From Torymus aiolomorphi (lineage: Eukaryota > Arthropoda > Insecta > Hymenoptera > Torymidae): a stretch of DNA of 64,000 nt. This document shows, piece after piece, positions 55,332-58,357 of the stretch. The stretch covers positions 64,933,583-64,997,582 of the forward strand of contig CM070874.1 in assembly GCA_036365515.1 (NCBI GenBank). Reading direction: 5' to 3'. Positions within the stretch are counted from its first letter, which is position 1, and every line of letters begins with the position of its first letter. The notes under the pieces were generated by a model, which searched no databases, was not told where the DNA came from, and saw only the letters and a list, made by a program, of their open reading frames with translations. The position numbers were made by a program, and so were the translations under genes.

Positions 55332-56879
55332 ATGCAAAACGTGAATACATCGTGTTTGCATACGTACGGGAGCGATGAACTTTTGAAGGTTCAACTCTTG
55401 CGAGCGGGTGAGCTCGCGAGCTGCGCTGCTCGCTCTCTCGAAAATCCCATTAGCGCATGCACACACGCGCAATTTTAAAGCGAGTGAGCGAGCGAGCTTT
55501 TGGTTTTTTTTTTCGCTGCAGAGGTGGAGAGAGGGGGGGAAGGGAGAGAGAGCAGAGAAGAGGTATACACACGACCATTCGCTCGATGACGTCGTAAATG
55601 GGGAAGAGTCGCGAGAGAGAGAGAGAGCGCGGGAACGGGGAATGTGCGCGGAACGTGAGAGCACGTGGTCGCAAGCGCGCTTGCGAGCGTTATACGAACA
55701 ACTTGGATTTTCTGTTTCATCAGAAATTGATATTTTTTTTTTTCTAGAAAGTCTTTTCTTTTTAGATTGGTTTAGAGAAGTGTATTGATGTATAATAACT
55801 AGTACAAACAAATAGATCTATCTATTCTTTAATGCAAGAGAGTAAAATTGTATTAACAGGCCATTGTGGCCATAGAAAAGCCGAGATTATTAATTATTCA
55901 CAACAATTAACATTTTTCAATAGTACACCACAGCGTCATTGCGACGAAGAAAACAAGGCCCACGTATAATTCACATCGGGGAAGCTCCTCGCGGAGACAC
56001 ACACACACATACACTGCCTCTTGAAGACGGCATTCCACACGGGTACCTGTCCTTTGGCGCGCTCCTCTCTTTCTCTCTCCTGCTCGTTCTTAGTCGGTTC
56101 ACGATCACGCGAACGACGACCCACCGCGAGCGAGCGACCATAATACACATGCGCGAGCGAGCGAGCAGAGTTGCGGTTCTCAAACCGCGGAAATTCCACG
56201 CTGATTGCCAAGCTCGCGCGCGCACGGTGAAAAGCAGGGGAAGAGAGAGAGAGAGCGCGCGAGTGCGCGTGCGTATATACGCGTATACACGCTTTTCTCG
56301 AGTCAAGGCCACCGTCATGGGACGACGCGACGCTGCTGCTTTCCGTGTATGATGATGATGAAGGAGGCGCGGAATTTCCAGAGTGCGGATGAATGTTTTT
56401 AAGTGAGTTGATAATTTTTTTTCCGTGTTTGTTATTAGGCGAGATAAGTTGACGATAGTTGGTTAACGTTTAAATTTCAATATGCTGAAGTGGGTTCACG
56501 TAATTGTGTATGAAGAAGTATATTGTTTTAAATAAAAGGCATAGGTGTGCGTAGTTAAAAGAGTAAATAGATTATAAATAGATATATGATTTGGAATTTT
56601 TGTTTACTACGCAGCAGAGTTTATATTACGATGTACGAGTATAAGCGATATCTATATAGAACAGCAGCATCTATAGCGAAACTCGAAATTCTATAATAAA
56701 AATGCGCATTTTTAGCTGCCCCTCTTTTTCTCCCCGTCCGACAATAAATTGCGAAAAGCGCAAATCGGTCAGTGCGGAAAAAAACTTCGCTATATATAGT
56801 TATGAACTTTCCATTACTCATAACGGCGCTTGTTTTTGCCCCCCTCTATCGGTCAGAACTGCGCACGCGCGCGCCTATG

Positions 56880-56911
<32 letters not shown>

Positions 56912-57793
56912 GAAGAAATTTCTCAAGCAGCGTTGCGCAGCGGCAGCGGCAACAACAACACTGTTGGGCAATTTGTTTTATAGATGCTTTAAATGCACGC
57001 ATAAATTTTGAATGAACGAGGTAAACACAATACACGCGCGCGTTCCCCTCCTCGCTATAGAAGGGGAGAATTCATTTTTATCCGAGATTCGCGTAAAGTT
57101 GATTGAAGTTTTTACACGGCTGGTGAGGTTAAAGTAAAATATTAATTGAGAGGATAGAGTAACGGACCGCGAGGCGTTGAGCAATAGACTTCTATATTAC
57201 GTATCTATATATTTATGAATTAATCTTTTTTTTGAGCACATTTTTCCTCCTACGAAAGACTCCGCGCGCAATTTCCATTCTTTAATAAGATATAGCGAGA
57301 ATTAATTACAGAAATAAATCACCCCGGTGTAAAATTGAAATTTCGCGAAATATATATATACCGCACACGAGAGGGAATATAAATCGTGCATTACAATTTC
57401 GCTTACGGCAGCGTTCTCGAAAGTCCTGCTGCGAAGCGTTCGCTCGTATTTATTGACACGCAAATATCTATACACGTATTACACGTATATATAGGGCGAG
57501 AGCGCGATATTCGCCGAAGTGCCAGTCAACATCGCAGCAGTCAGCGTTGTAAACAAAACACAAACGACCCCGCGAACAAACGACACTATTATAGTACAGT
57601 ATATAGACGAGATCGCGCACTTTCGTATTATACAGACGCGAATAAAATGAAAAACCTTGGATAGCCTCCAATGGCTATTGCACGATTTTCTCGGTAGCTT
57701 GAAAATACACTTGTGCGCTGGTAGGTAAACTAACCTTTTCAATACATCGGTGAACTTGGGCAGAGCATTCAGCAACATTAAAAATTTGTTCAT
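1806..57793 (-). CDS. PP4R1: PP4 regulatory subunit 1 (PP4R1), 13-exon gene, whole span
   Basis: Regulatory scaffold of protein phosphatase 4 (family knowledge: a HEAT-repeat protein that binds the PP4 catalytic subunit and directs dephosphorylation). Thirteen minus-strand exons sum to 2625 nt, giving 874 residues plus TGA; human PP4R1 is about 950. Residues about 21-308 are N-terminal HEAT repeats, including SVWGVRKTSVDV and SRWVRRSAYEILGPFIATFA, which match the family closely. Residues about 351-520 are a charged, low-complexity linker. Residues about 540-874 are C-terminal HEAT repeats, including DLVPIFNGFIKDLDEVKIG, TDNKWNWRLREEL and VPNVRLVVARTLADD. All intron phases agree: 2,1,0,0,0,2,0,1,0,0,0,1. 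Odd points: introns 1 and 2 are about 33.6 and 15.7 kb, intron 4 hosts the mir-71/mir-2 cluster, and the acidic N-terminal tail of vertebrate PP4R1 is not seen. Identity is near certain; exon 1 is the weakest part. Confidence 0.95.
2088..2373 (-). CDS. PP4R1: PP4R1 exon 12 (residues 743-838)
   Basis: 286-nt exon: VAKTIELLAGPNDEPLAII, ERWIIRQTYALICSKLI, SYDQVPNVRLVVARTLADD. The last motif matches vertebrate NDRVPNVRVLLAKTLRQ. Acceptor TTTACAG|GTA, donor AGAAACC|GTAAGT, phase 1. Confidence 0.96.
2712..3128 (-). CDS. PP4R1: PP4R1 exon 11 (residues 604-742)
   Basis: 417-nt exon, the core of the C-terminal HEAT block: EAYQHLASAVPWKVRSTLAS, DLVPIFNGFIKDLDEVKIG, TDNKWNWRLREELVKQL. Near-identical motifs occur in vertebrate PP4R1. 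Acceptor TATTCTAG|GAA, donor GATGCT|GTTAGT. Confidence 0.97.
3242..3592 (-). CDS. PP4R1: PP4R1 exon 10 (residues 487-603)
   Basis: 351-nt exon with a Ser/Asn-rich start, then the return of conserved sequence: EPDEIVPRILVDHFVSMAEP and AFSFPAVVLTLGKENWHRLK, matching vertebrate QELLDQYLSMTDP and AYSLPGVALTLGRQNWHCL. Acceptor ATTTTAG|TTT, donor CTAAAG|GTAGGC. Confidence 0.95.
3825..4033 (-). CDS. PP4R1: PP4R1 exon 9 (residues 417-486), charged linker
   Basis: 209-nt exon, entirely low-complexity and charged: Lys/Gln/Asn-rich, then VKLKRKSSEK, then the acidic run DDNEEDDDEEEKND. Acceptor ATATTTAG|AAAA, donor AACACG|GTAAAT (non-optimal). Phase 1 in and phase 0 out fit both neighbours. A disordered acidic/basic linker is normal for this position. 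Confidence 0.8.
4126..4324 (-). CDS. PP4R1: PP4R1 exon 8 (residues 351-417)
   Basis: 199-nt exon: KETEMGHEFASFMSRRHELN, QYYYDPPDMPLDPKLVESI, then an Asn/Thr/Lys-rich disordered tail. Acceptor TTTTTAG|AAG, donor GATTCAG|GTGAAT. The order fits the inter-HEAT linker; the sequence itself is poorly conserved. Confidence 0.85.
4410..4533 (-). CDS. PP4R1: PP4R1 exon 7 (residues 309-350)
   Basis: 124-nt exon: VPVAKVSDILTENLANRL, then DDFYWKPQ and a basic IKRRRFN end. Acceptor ATTTTCAG|AG, donor TTTAAC|GTAAGT. It begins the linker; vertebrate PP4R1 has a similar aromatic motif (NSFHFWRTPLPEI) before its second HEAT block. The KRRR patch could be a nuclear-localisation signal (inference). Confidence 0.85.
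4643..4938 (-). CDS. PP4R1: PP4R1 exon 6 (residues 211-309)
   Basis: 296-nt exon with the most conserved stretch of the gene: LPTYANLCLDSVWGVRKTS and DESRWVRRSAYEILGPFIAT. The donor is CAACGT|GTATGT, chosen over the nearby GTGTAT because it leaves phase 2, which fits exon 7. Ends the N-terminal HEAT block. Confidence 0.96.
5138..5308 (-). CDS. PP4R1: PP4R1 exon 5 (residues 154-210)
   Basis: 171-nt exon: LMTKVNPYIGDELTEKLFL, then RFLELCLSEGLFVRRVCAS, a HEAT pair matching vertebrate GKDITERLILPRFCEMC...VRKVCAAN. Acceptor TTCACAG|CTC, donor AAATTA|GTGAGT. Confidence 0.96.
5595..5673 (-). ncRNA. mir-2: mir-2 precursor (third copy, displaced)
   Basis: The mature 3' arm at 5625-5603 begins TATCACAGCCAGCTTTGATG and then TGC rather than AGC. 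A strong lower stem, ACTGTTTCGC/GCGAAACAGT. It lies about 0.9 kb from its neighbour because the spacer is filled with GA-rich and CG-rich DNA. Confidence 0.95.
5674..6599. other. expanded spacer inside the microRNA cluster
   Basis: No hairpin of the family is found here. 5820-6230 is CG-rich and then strongly GA/CT-rich on one strand (TCTCTCGCTC-type runs at about 6055-6115, GAGAG runs to about 6205). It includes a 23-bp block (5917-5939) identical to 22446-22468. 6231-6599 is AT-rich with nothing recognised. Confidence 0.6.
6600..6669 (-). ncRNA. mir-2: mir-2 precursor (second copy)
   Basis: The mature 3' arm at 6627-6605 begins TATCACAGCCAGCTTTGTTG. It has a T where the first copy has A, outside the seed. 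The stem is closed by CCGCTCA/TGAGCGG. Confidence 0.94.
6785..6860 (-). ncRNA. mir-13b: mir-13b precursor
   Basis: The mature 3' arm at 6814-6792 begins TATCACAGCCATTTTTGACG, the miR-13b form with five T (Drosophila has four). The stem is closed by CGATC/GATCG and GTCAAA/TTTGAC. Confidence 0.95.
7236..7309 (-). ncRNA. mir-13a: mir-13a precursor
   Basis: The mature 3' arm at 7264-7243 reads TATCACAGCCATTTTGATGA then GC, the miR-13a form (four T after CCA). The stem is closed by CATCAAA/TTTGATG and GGCCAA-type pairing. Confidence 0.95.
7399..7468 (-). ncRNA. mir-2: mir-2 precursor (first copy)
   Basis: The mature 3' arm at 7428-7406 begins TATCACAGCCAGCTTTGATG and is followed by AGC, as in canonical insect miR-2. 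The 5' arm (CATCAAAGCTGGTTTG) pairs almost completely. Confidence 0.97.
7547..7632 (-). ncRNA. mir-71: mir-71 precursor
   Basis: The hairpin pairs two arms around a short loop. The 5'-arm mature sequence lies at 7619-7597 and begins TGAAAGACATGGGTAGTGAG, the canonical miR-71 sequence. The lower stem extends through GCGGC/GCCGC. First member of the cluster. Confidence 0.97.
7905..8048 (-). CDS. PP4R1: PP4R1 exon 4 (residues 106-153)
   Basis: 144-nt exon. It begins VRQDAQAALRMLLERELLDD (vertebrate VRKTSQAALLALLEQELIE) and ends FQTIALT. Acceptor ATTTACAG|GTGC, donor CTCACC|GTGAGT. The following intron carries the microRNA cluster. Confidence 0.96.
8249..8391 (-). CDS. PP4R1: PP4R1 exon 3 (residues 58-105)
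   Basis: 143-nt exon encoding one to two HEAT helices. CAVRSSLVECLPHVALICQE corresponds to vertebrate VRAELMEQVPHIAMFCQE. Acceptor TTTTACAG|AATG, donor AACCAG|GTAATT. Ends in phase 0 after IRDQDNQ. Confidence 0.95.
8590..8935. promoter_or_regulatory. GC-rich block with kappaB-like sites
   Basis: A GC-rich island in intron 2, 3' of the nested ORF. It contains a palindromic GGGAAATTTCCC at 8812-8823 and a second GGGCGATTTCCCC at 8707-8719, both good matches to insect Rel/NF-kappaB sites (GGGRN-type). Regulatory function is inference. Confidence 0.3.
8938..8990. repeat. T-run followed by A-run
   Basis: About 20 nt of mostly T (8938-8960), then an A-run of about 28 nt. Reading on the minus strand it ends in an A-rich tract about 75-100 nt after the stop of the 9036-9419 ORF, compatible with a retrocopy tail or with simple homopolymer growth. 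Confidence 0.6.
9036..9419 (-). CDS. unidentified single-exon ORF nested in PP4R1 intron 2
   Basis: A 127-residue ORF with its own ATG in good context (AAAAATGG) and a TAA stop. The composition is normal and protein-like, unlike the GA/CT-driven ORFs around it: MDLENKVPAQGDENILKYF at the start, a middle with ELDIIRSGEAALLQQYRPK, a conserved-looking AWKNFENRMNQRNKLYSRP then KSIYAIAETMRKNAEN, and an Ala/Asn/Thr-rich end. Predicted mostly helical and charged; no signal peptide or membrane segment. Codon use is mixed and balanced. It is on the host strand and not in phase with PP4R1 exon 3, so I read it as a nested gene or a retrocopy. A/T homopolymers at 8938-8990 lie just beyond its 3' end. I do not recognise the family. 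Confidence 0.6.
   Translation of the reverse strand: MDLENKVPAQGDENILKYFKPESVQQSAVNEHYINELDIIRSGEAALLQQYRPKSLVSSERREDREYDAQIELLAWKNFENRMNQRNKLYSRPTKSIYAIAETMRKNAENAKTVEATQNNANAAKST
9420..10516. other. intron 2 segment upstream of nested ORF
   Basis: 9480-9870 is mixed composition and could hold the promoter of the nested ORF. 9880-10100 is strongly GC-rich with GCCGCCGCC-type triplets and a GAGAGA run. 10100-10516 is T-rich then AT-rich. No exon supported. Confidence 0.5.
10517..10780. mobile_element. 264-bp TIR element, family CACTGAGAGAAGAA (copy 1)
   Basis: Starts CACTGAGAGAAGAATTTGG and ends in the reverse complement, ATTCTTCTCTCAGTG. TA is on both sides (10515-10516 and 10781-10782), as expected for a Tc1/mariner-type target duplication. 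The interior has repeated GTTAAC/GTAAC words. No coding capacity: a MITE. Same family as 39300-40072. Confidence 0.85.
10787..11715. mobile_element. 929-bp tRNA-bearing TIR element (copy 1)
   Basis: Starts CACTGAGAGAAGAATTTTGG and ends in a decayed TTTTTCTCAGT. A second copy at 48984-49892 is alignable along its whole length. The interior carries a tRNA-like module and AT-rich DNA with the word TTACTATA near both ends. Compared with copy 2 it has 28 extra bp bounded by a GCGCGCATG direct repeat (about 11338-11373). No ORF: non-autonomous. Confidence 0.85.
11030..11106 (-). other. degenerate tRNA-like module in the 10787 element
   Basis: On the minus strand, an A-box-like TGTCGCAGTCGG (11097-11086) and a B-box-like GGTTCGATTTC (11051-11041) at tRNA spacing. 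One base off the copy-2 consensus in each box, and the anticodon region has a short insertion, so it is not a functional tRNA gene. Confidence 0.7.
11716..15663. other. intron 2 mosaic, no gene seen
   Basis: AT-rich stretches (11716-12000, 14300-14480, 14880-15120) alternate with GC/CpG-rich islands (12050-12480, 13480-13680, 14640-14840, 15310-15620). Leftward TATATAA motifs sit in or at islands at 12191-12197, 12316-12322, 14684-14690 and 15494-15501. The open frames here have no conserved content and no paired splice sites. Confidence 0.5.
15663..15889. mobile_element. foldback element, GGGTCTGAAGTTTGC family (copy 1)
   Basis: Left arm GGGTCTGAAGTTTGCATCGT, right arm its reverse complement with a few changes (ACGTTGCAAACTTT.AACCC); the middle is AT-rich. 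A second copy lies at 61805-62028. No ORF. A MITE-like inverted-repeat element. Confidence 0.85.
15890..18105. other. intron 2 mosaic, no gene seen
   Basis: 15890-16290 AT-rich; 16310-17240 CT- and CpG-rich with scattered purine/pyrimidine runs; 17300-17450 mixed, with a short hairpin at about 17370; 17480-18100 AT-rich. Nothing coding supported. Confidence 0.5.
18106..18272. mobile_element. 167-bp foldback element
   Basis: Near-complete inverted repeat. It begins CTACTCTCTAAATTTGAATC and ends GATTCAAATTCAGAGAGTAG, with TCAGTGAAATTCACTG sub-palindromes. It would form one long hairpin. It abuts a G-run and the truncated end of a LINE. Confidence 0.85.
18283..20255 (-). mobile_element. decayed 5' part of a non-LTR retrotransposon (LINE)
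   Basis: Distinct composition from the flanks. The minus-strand ORF at 18897-18283 resembles the N-terminal part of an apurinic-type endonuclease of a Jockey/LOA-like ORF2 (TSRRLLASRMAEAQTGICLI, PRACIMVKGLEVFLIPARCS, DLTVVW). Upstream, frameshifted pieces look like ORF1: MDLVSLATRGTQIEEYKSKI near 19930, a Glu/Arg-rich EESSAHSEVTETSGAQRRK, and EGYSDEKLMQQYLAPVNDAV near 19300. 19930-20255 would be 5' UTR. No reverse transcriptase is present: the copy ends at a C/G-run (18281-18292) beside a foldback element. Clade assignment is tentative. Confidence 0.7.
20256..24049. other. intron 2 segment next to exon 2, no gene seen
   Basis: 20450-20760 is a GC/CT-rich island with a leftward TATATAAG (20628-20621). 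20800-22000 is AT-rich. 22230-22800 is a GA/CpG-rich island. 22990-24040 is AT-rich and mixed. No exon found. Confidence 0.5.
22446..22468. repeat. 23-bp block identical to 5917-5939
   Basis: A perfect 23-nt match between intron 2 and the microRNA-cluster spacer, starting GCGAAATCGGCGGCGACGAC. Both copies lie on the plus strand beside GA-rich tracts. Confidence 0.6.
24050..24162 (-). CDS. PP4R1: PP4R1 exon 2 (residues 20-58)
   Basis: 113-nt exon, acceptor TGTTACAG|ACAG and donor CCCCG|GTAAGT. It reads RQMVGKLLTNIF, a short helix pair, and ends ENILYDP plus one base. The split codon with exon 3 gives DPECAVRSSLVECLPH, which matches vertebrate DSEPTVRAELMEQVPH. It is isolated between the two largest introns. 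Confidence 0.9.
24357..24433. repeat. (GA)n microsatellite
   Basis: An almost perfect GA dinucleotide array of about 77 bp on the plus strand, 195 bp from exon 2 inside intron 1. Confidence 0.97.
27428..27967. mobile_element. 540-bp TIR element, CACTGACAAAAATTT ends
   Basis: Begins CACTGACAAAAATTTTAG and ends AATTTTTTTCAGTG. The interior has further inverted words (TACAGCTCTGACAACGGTAC with AAACCGTATCTTTGTCAGAG). No coding capacity. A MITE related by its ends to the other CACTG elements here. Confidence 0.75.
28103..28243. mobile_element. 141-bp piggyBac-like MITE (copy 1)
   Basis: TTAA on both sides (28099-28102 and 28244-28247). TIRs CATTTGGAGGACGGGG and CCCCGTCCTCTAAAGG. TTAA target duplication is the mark of piggyBac elements. 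Same family as 39370-39518. Confidence 0.85.
33075..33895. mobile_element. 821-bp tRNA-bearing TIR element, CACGGAGAAAAATG family
   Basis: Begins CACGGAGAAAAATGTTATAA and ends in the reverse complement TTATAACATTTTTCTCCGTG. The long TIR includes TTACTATATTTTATAG words. The interior holds a tRNA-like module. Homologous to 45535-46387 in the opposite orientation. No ORF. Confidence 0.85.
33278..33350 (-). other. tRNA-like module in the 33075 element
   Basis: On the minus strand, TGGGTAAGTGGTTAGCGCG (A-box region, about 33340-33322) and GGATCGATCCC (B-box position, 33296-33286), then AACCGTCGT and an A-run. The B box departs from GGTTCGANTCC, so transcription by Pol III is doubtful. Confidence 0.65.
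34171..34200 (-). promoter_or_regulatory. weak candidate recursive splice site
   Basis: An exact ATGCAG|GTAAGT on the minus strand (junction 34183|34182) inside intron 1, but the upstream bases (TTTAACATGACATG) are not a good pyrimidine tract. Listed only because the core motif is exact. Confidence 0.25.
37293..37355 (-). other. 63-nt potential recursive-splice exon
   Basis: Bounded by the recursive acceptor and a good donor GTGAGTATG. If retained after exon 1 the frame would read AGG TAA, an immediate stop. It is therefore a poison exon, not a coding exon, in the PP4R1 frame. Confidence 0.5.
37343..37386 (-). promoter_or_regulatory. recursive splice site (ratchet point) 2 in intron 1
   Basis: Minus strand: a long pyrimidine tract, then TTTTTTCTGTTTCAG|GTAAG (junction 37356|37355). 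Acceptor and donor consensus are fused with no exon between them, the known signature of zero-nucleotide recursive splicing in large insect introns. A second donor, ATC|GTGAGT, follows 63 nt later (37293|37292). Confidence 0.8.
39370..39518. mobile_element. 149-bp piggyBac-like MITE (copy 2), nested
   Basis: TTAA on both sides (39366-39369 and 39519-39522). TIRs CCTTTAGAGGACGGGG and CCCGTCCTCTAAAGG. Inserted into the 39300-40072 element, so it is younger than its host. Confidence 0.9.
39611..39877. mobile_element. 267-bp foldback element, nested
   Basis: Left arm starts TAGTTTTTGAATCTAATAG and includes ATCAGGATGATGTTGTTATA; the right arm is its reverse complement, ending ATTAGATTGAAAAACTA. 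The inner part (CATTTTTATTGTTT / AACAATAAAAAATAATAAAAATG) pairs too. No ORF. Confidence 0.8.
43159..43233. repeat. (CT)n microsatellite
   Basis: About 75 bp of near-perfect CT on the plus strand. It keeps frames open on both strands, which explains the Ser-Leu and Glu-Arg ORFs nearby. Confidence 0.97.
44094..44177. repeat. (CT)n microsatellite, interrupted by GT
   Basis: About 84 bp of CT with CTGTCT interruptions on the plus strand. Confidence 0.95.
45535..46387. mobile_element. 853-bp tRNA-bearing TIR element, CACTGAGAAAAATG family
   Basis: Begins CACTGAGAAAAATGTGTAGG and ends CTACATTTTTCTCAGTG, flanked by TA at 45533-45534 and 46388-46389. The TIR of about 90 bp includes AAAAATTACTATATTTTATA. 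Carries a tRNA-like module on the plus strand. Homologous to 33075-33895, inverted. Confidence 0.87.
46063..46137 (+). other. tRNA-like module in the 45535 element
   Basis: TGGGTAAGTGGTTAACGCG (A-box region, 46074-46092) and GGTTCGAGTAC (B-box position, 46118-46128), tRNA-like spacing, then AACCGTCGTC and an A-rich tail. The stems pair imperfectly, so I call it tRNA-derived, not a tRNA gene. Confidence 0.7.
48091..48145 (-). other. 55-nt potential recursive-splice exon
   Basis: Runs from the recursive acceptor at 48146 to a strong second donor, GGCCACC|GTAAGTAG (48091|48090). Inclusion after exon 1 would read AGG TAA, an immediate stop. Confidence 0.5.
48133..48178 (-). promoter_or_regulatory. 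recursive splice site (ratchet point) 1 in intron 1
   Basis: Minus strand TTTCTTTTCTCGTTTGTTGCAG fused directly to GTAAGTGTC (junction 48146|48145), with a good pyrimidine tract. The strand is that of PP4R1. It divides intron 1 at about 9.6 kb from exon 1. Confidence 0.78.
48984..49892. mobile_element. 909-bp tRNA-bearing TIR element (copy 2)
   Basis: Begins CACTGAGAGAAGAGTTTTGG, ends AATTTTCTCAG, with TA just before the left end and TAT after the right end. By eye well over 90% identical to 10787-11715 over its length. Lacks the 28-bp segment of copy 1. No ORF. Confidence 0.88.
49238..49314 (-). other. best-preserved tRNA-like module
   Basis: On the minus strand an exact A box TGGCGCAGTCGG (49303-49292) and an exact B box GGTTCGATTCC (49260-49250), with a TTCAACT loop at the anticodon position that would read CAA. 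The stems are only partly paired. The internal Pol III promoter looks intact. Confidence 0.72.
53369..53419. repeat. (GA)n microsatellite
   Basis: About 50 bp of GA on the plus strand inside a larger purine-rich region (53340-53520). Confidence 0.95.
54380..54442. repeat. (CT)n microsatellite
   Basis: About 62 bp of near-perfect CT on the plus strand. Confidence 0.96.
55248..55326. repeat. (GA)n microsatellite
   Basis: About 79 bp of GA with one GACAGA interruption on the plus strand. Confidence 0.96.
56879..56907. repeat. poly(A) run
   Basis: An A homopolymer of about 28 nt on the plus strand in intron 1, with no target-site duplication or element body recognised next to it. Confidence 0.9.
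57735..57793 (-). CDS. PP4R1: PP4R1 exon 1 (start codon, residues 1-20)
   Basis: Proposed first coding exon. It reads MNKFLMLLNALPKFTDVLK and then two bases AG that complete Arg20 with exon 2. The donor is AAAAG|GTTAGT. The phase-2 end fits the next exon exactly, giving KRQMVGKLL where vertebrate PP4R1 has NRQMVARSLL. An in-frame TGA lies four codons upstream, so this Met is the first possible in this exon. Weak points: a better-context ATG in another frame lies 16 nt upstream, and the peptide resembles the family only near the junction. A different upstream exon remains possible. Confidence 0.5.
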
Positions 57794-57809
57794 TCTCCGT
57801 TCTCACCAT
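57735..57809 (-). other. overlapping upstream ORF start in exon 1
   Basis: An ATG at 57809 in strong context (AAAATGG) opens a frame different from PP4R1. After splicing to exon 2 it continues to a TGA at 24090-24088, giving a 49-residue uORF that overlaps the proposed PP4R1 start. It would repress translation from the start at 57793, or it argues that the real start lies elsewhere. Confidence 0.45.
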
Positions 57810-58130
57810 TTTACGAACTCTTCCGAATTACTTGCACACTTTTAATCGCAAAATAGAAAAAAAGGCATCGATTTTAAGTTATTTACGTGTAGGTTCAATT
57901 CCGAAACAACGGTTTATAATATACACATACACACTCGATGCGACAATTATATTGGAAGCGAGGGAAAGAATGGCGAATCCGACAAGTTGTTATAACTCGC
58001 GTGACTCGGGCTAGAGACAGGGAGAGAGACCAGAGGACGATGACGCAAGCCGATTGGTGTGCTGCGTCGTTGAAACGTCGTCGACGTCGTCGCGCTATGT
58101 AAATATAGGAAAGGAGAACGCGCGCGCGAG
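57810..58130 (-). promoter_or_regulatory. probable PP4R1 promoter / 5' UTR
   Basis: Immediately upstream of exon 1 on the minus strand. It contains a reverse CCAAT box (ATTGG at about 58053), a TGACG CRE-like half site at about 58039 with TGCGTCG nearby, and a CG-rich block to about 58125. There is no TATA box close to exon 1. The assignment rests on position and these motifs only. Confidence 0.4.
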
Positions 58131-58169
58131 AGGGAATTGATTGAAGGAATGAGCGGCTCGTTATTACTA

Positions 58170-58357
58170 CACGGATAGAATTTTTCAGGAAAATTTACCG
58201 TGAAATTCGCGGCAATGAGGGAACTCCGAATTCTCTGGGAATTTTTACTATTGTCATGGTAATTTTTGCAAAAATTTGTAAAAATTCCCAGAGACTTCGG
58301 TTGTTCTCTGATTGCAGTGAATTTCACGGTAATTTTTCCTGAAAAATTCTATCCGTG
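58170..58357. mobile_element. 188-bp foldback element, CACGGATAGAATTTTTC ends
   Basis: Begins CACGGATAGAATTTTTCAGG and ends CCTGAAAAATTCTATCCGTG, flanked by TA at 58168-58169 and 58358-58359. The TIR arms of about 75 bp leave almost no unique middle. It sits just upstream of the PP4R1 promoter region. Confidence 0.87.

Larger units (their letters stand above)
48147..57734. other. PP4R1 intron 1, first recursive segment
   Basis: About 9.6 kb between exon 1 and the first ratchet point. One tRNA-bearing element; GC/GA-rich islands at 48600-48850, 49960-50320, 50620-50900, 51050-51500, 51840-52120, 52680-54240, 54460-54920, 55020-55700 and 55930-56380; AT-rich DNA elsewhere, including 56400-56700 and 57180-57480. 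A plus-strand TATATAAGG lies at about 53308. No exon supported. Confidence 0.5.

Noticed and set aside
54999..55811. 270-residue minus-strand ORF, the longest single open frame in the intron after those built on repeats
   Set aside because: Built around a CT dinucleotide array; flanks are Arg/Ser-rich low complexity with no recognisable domain.
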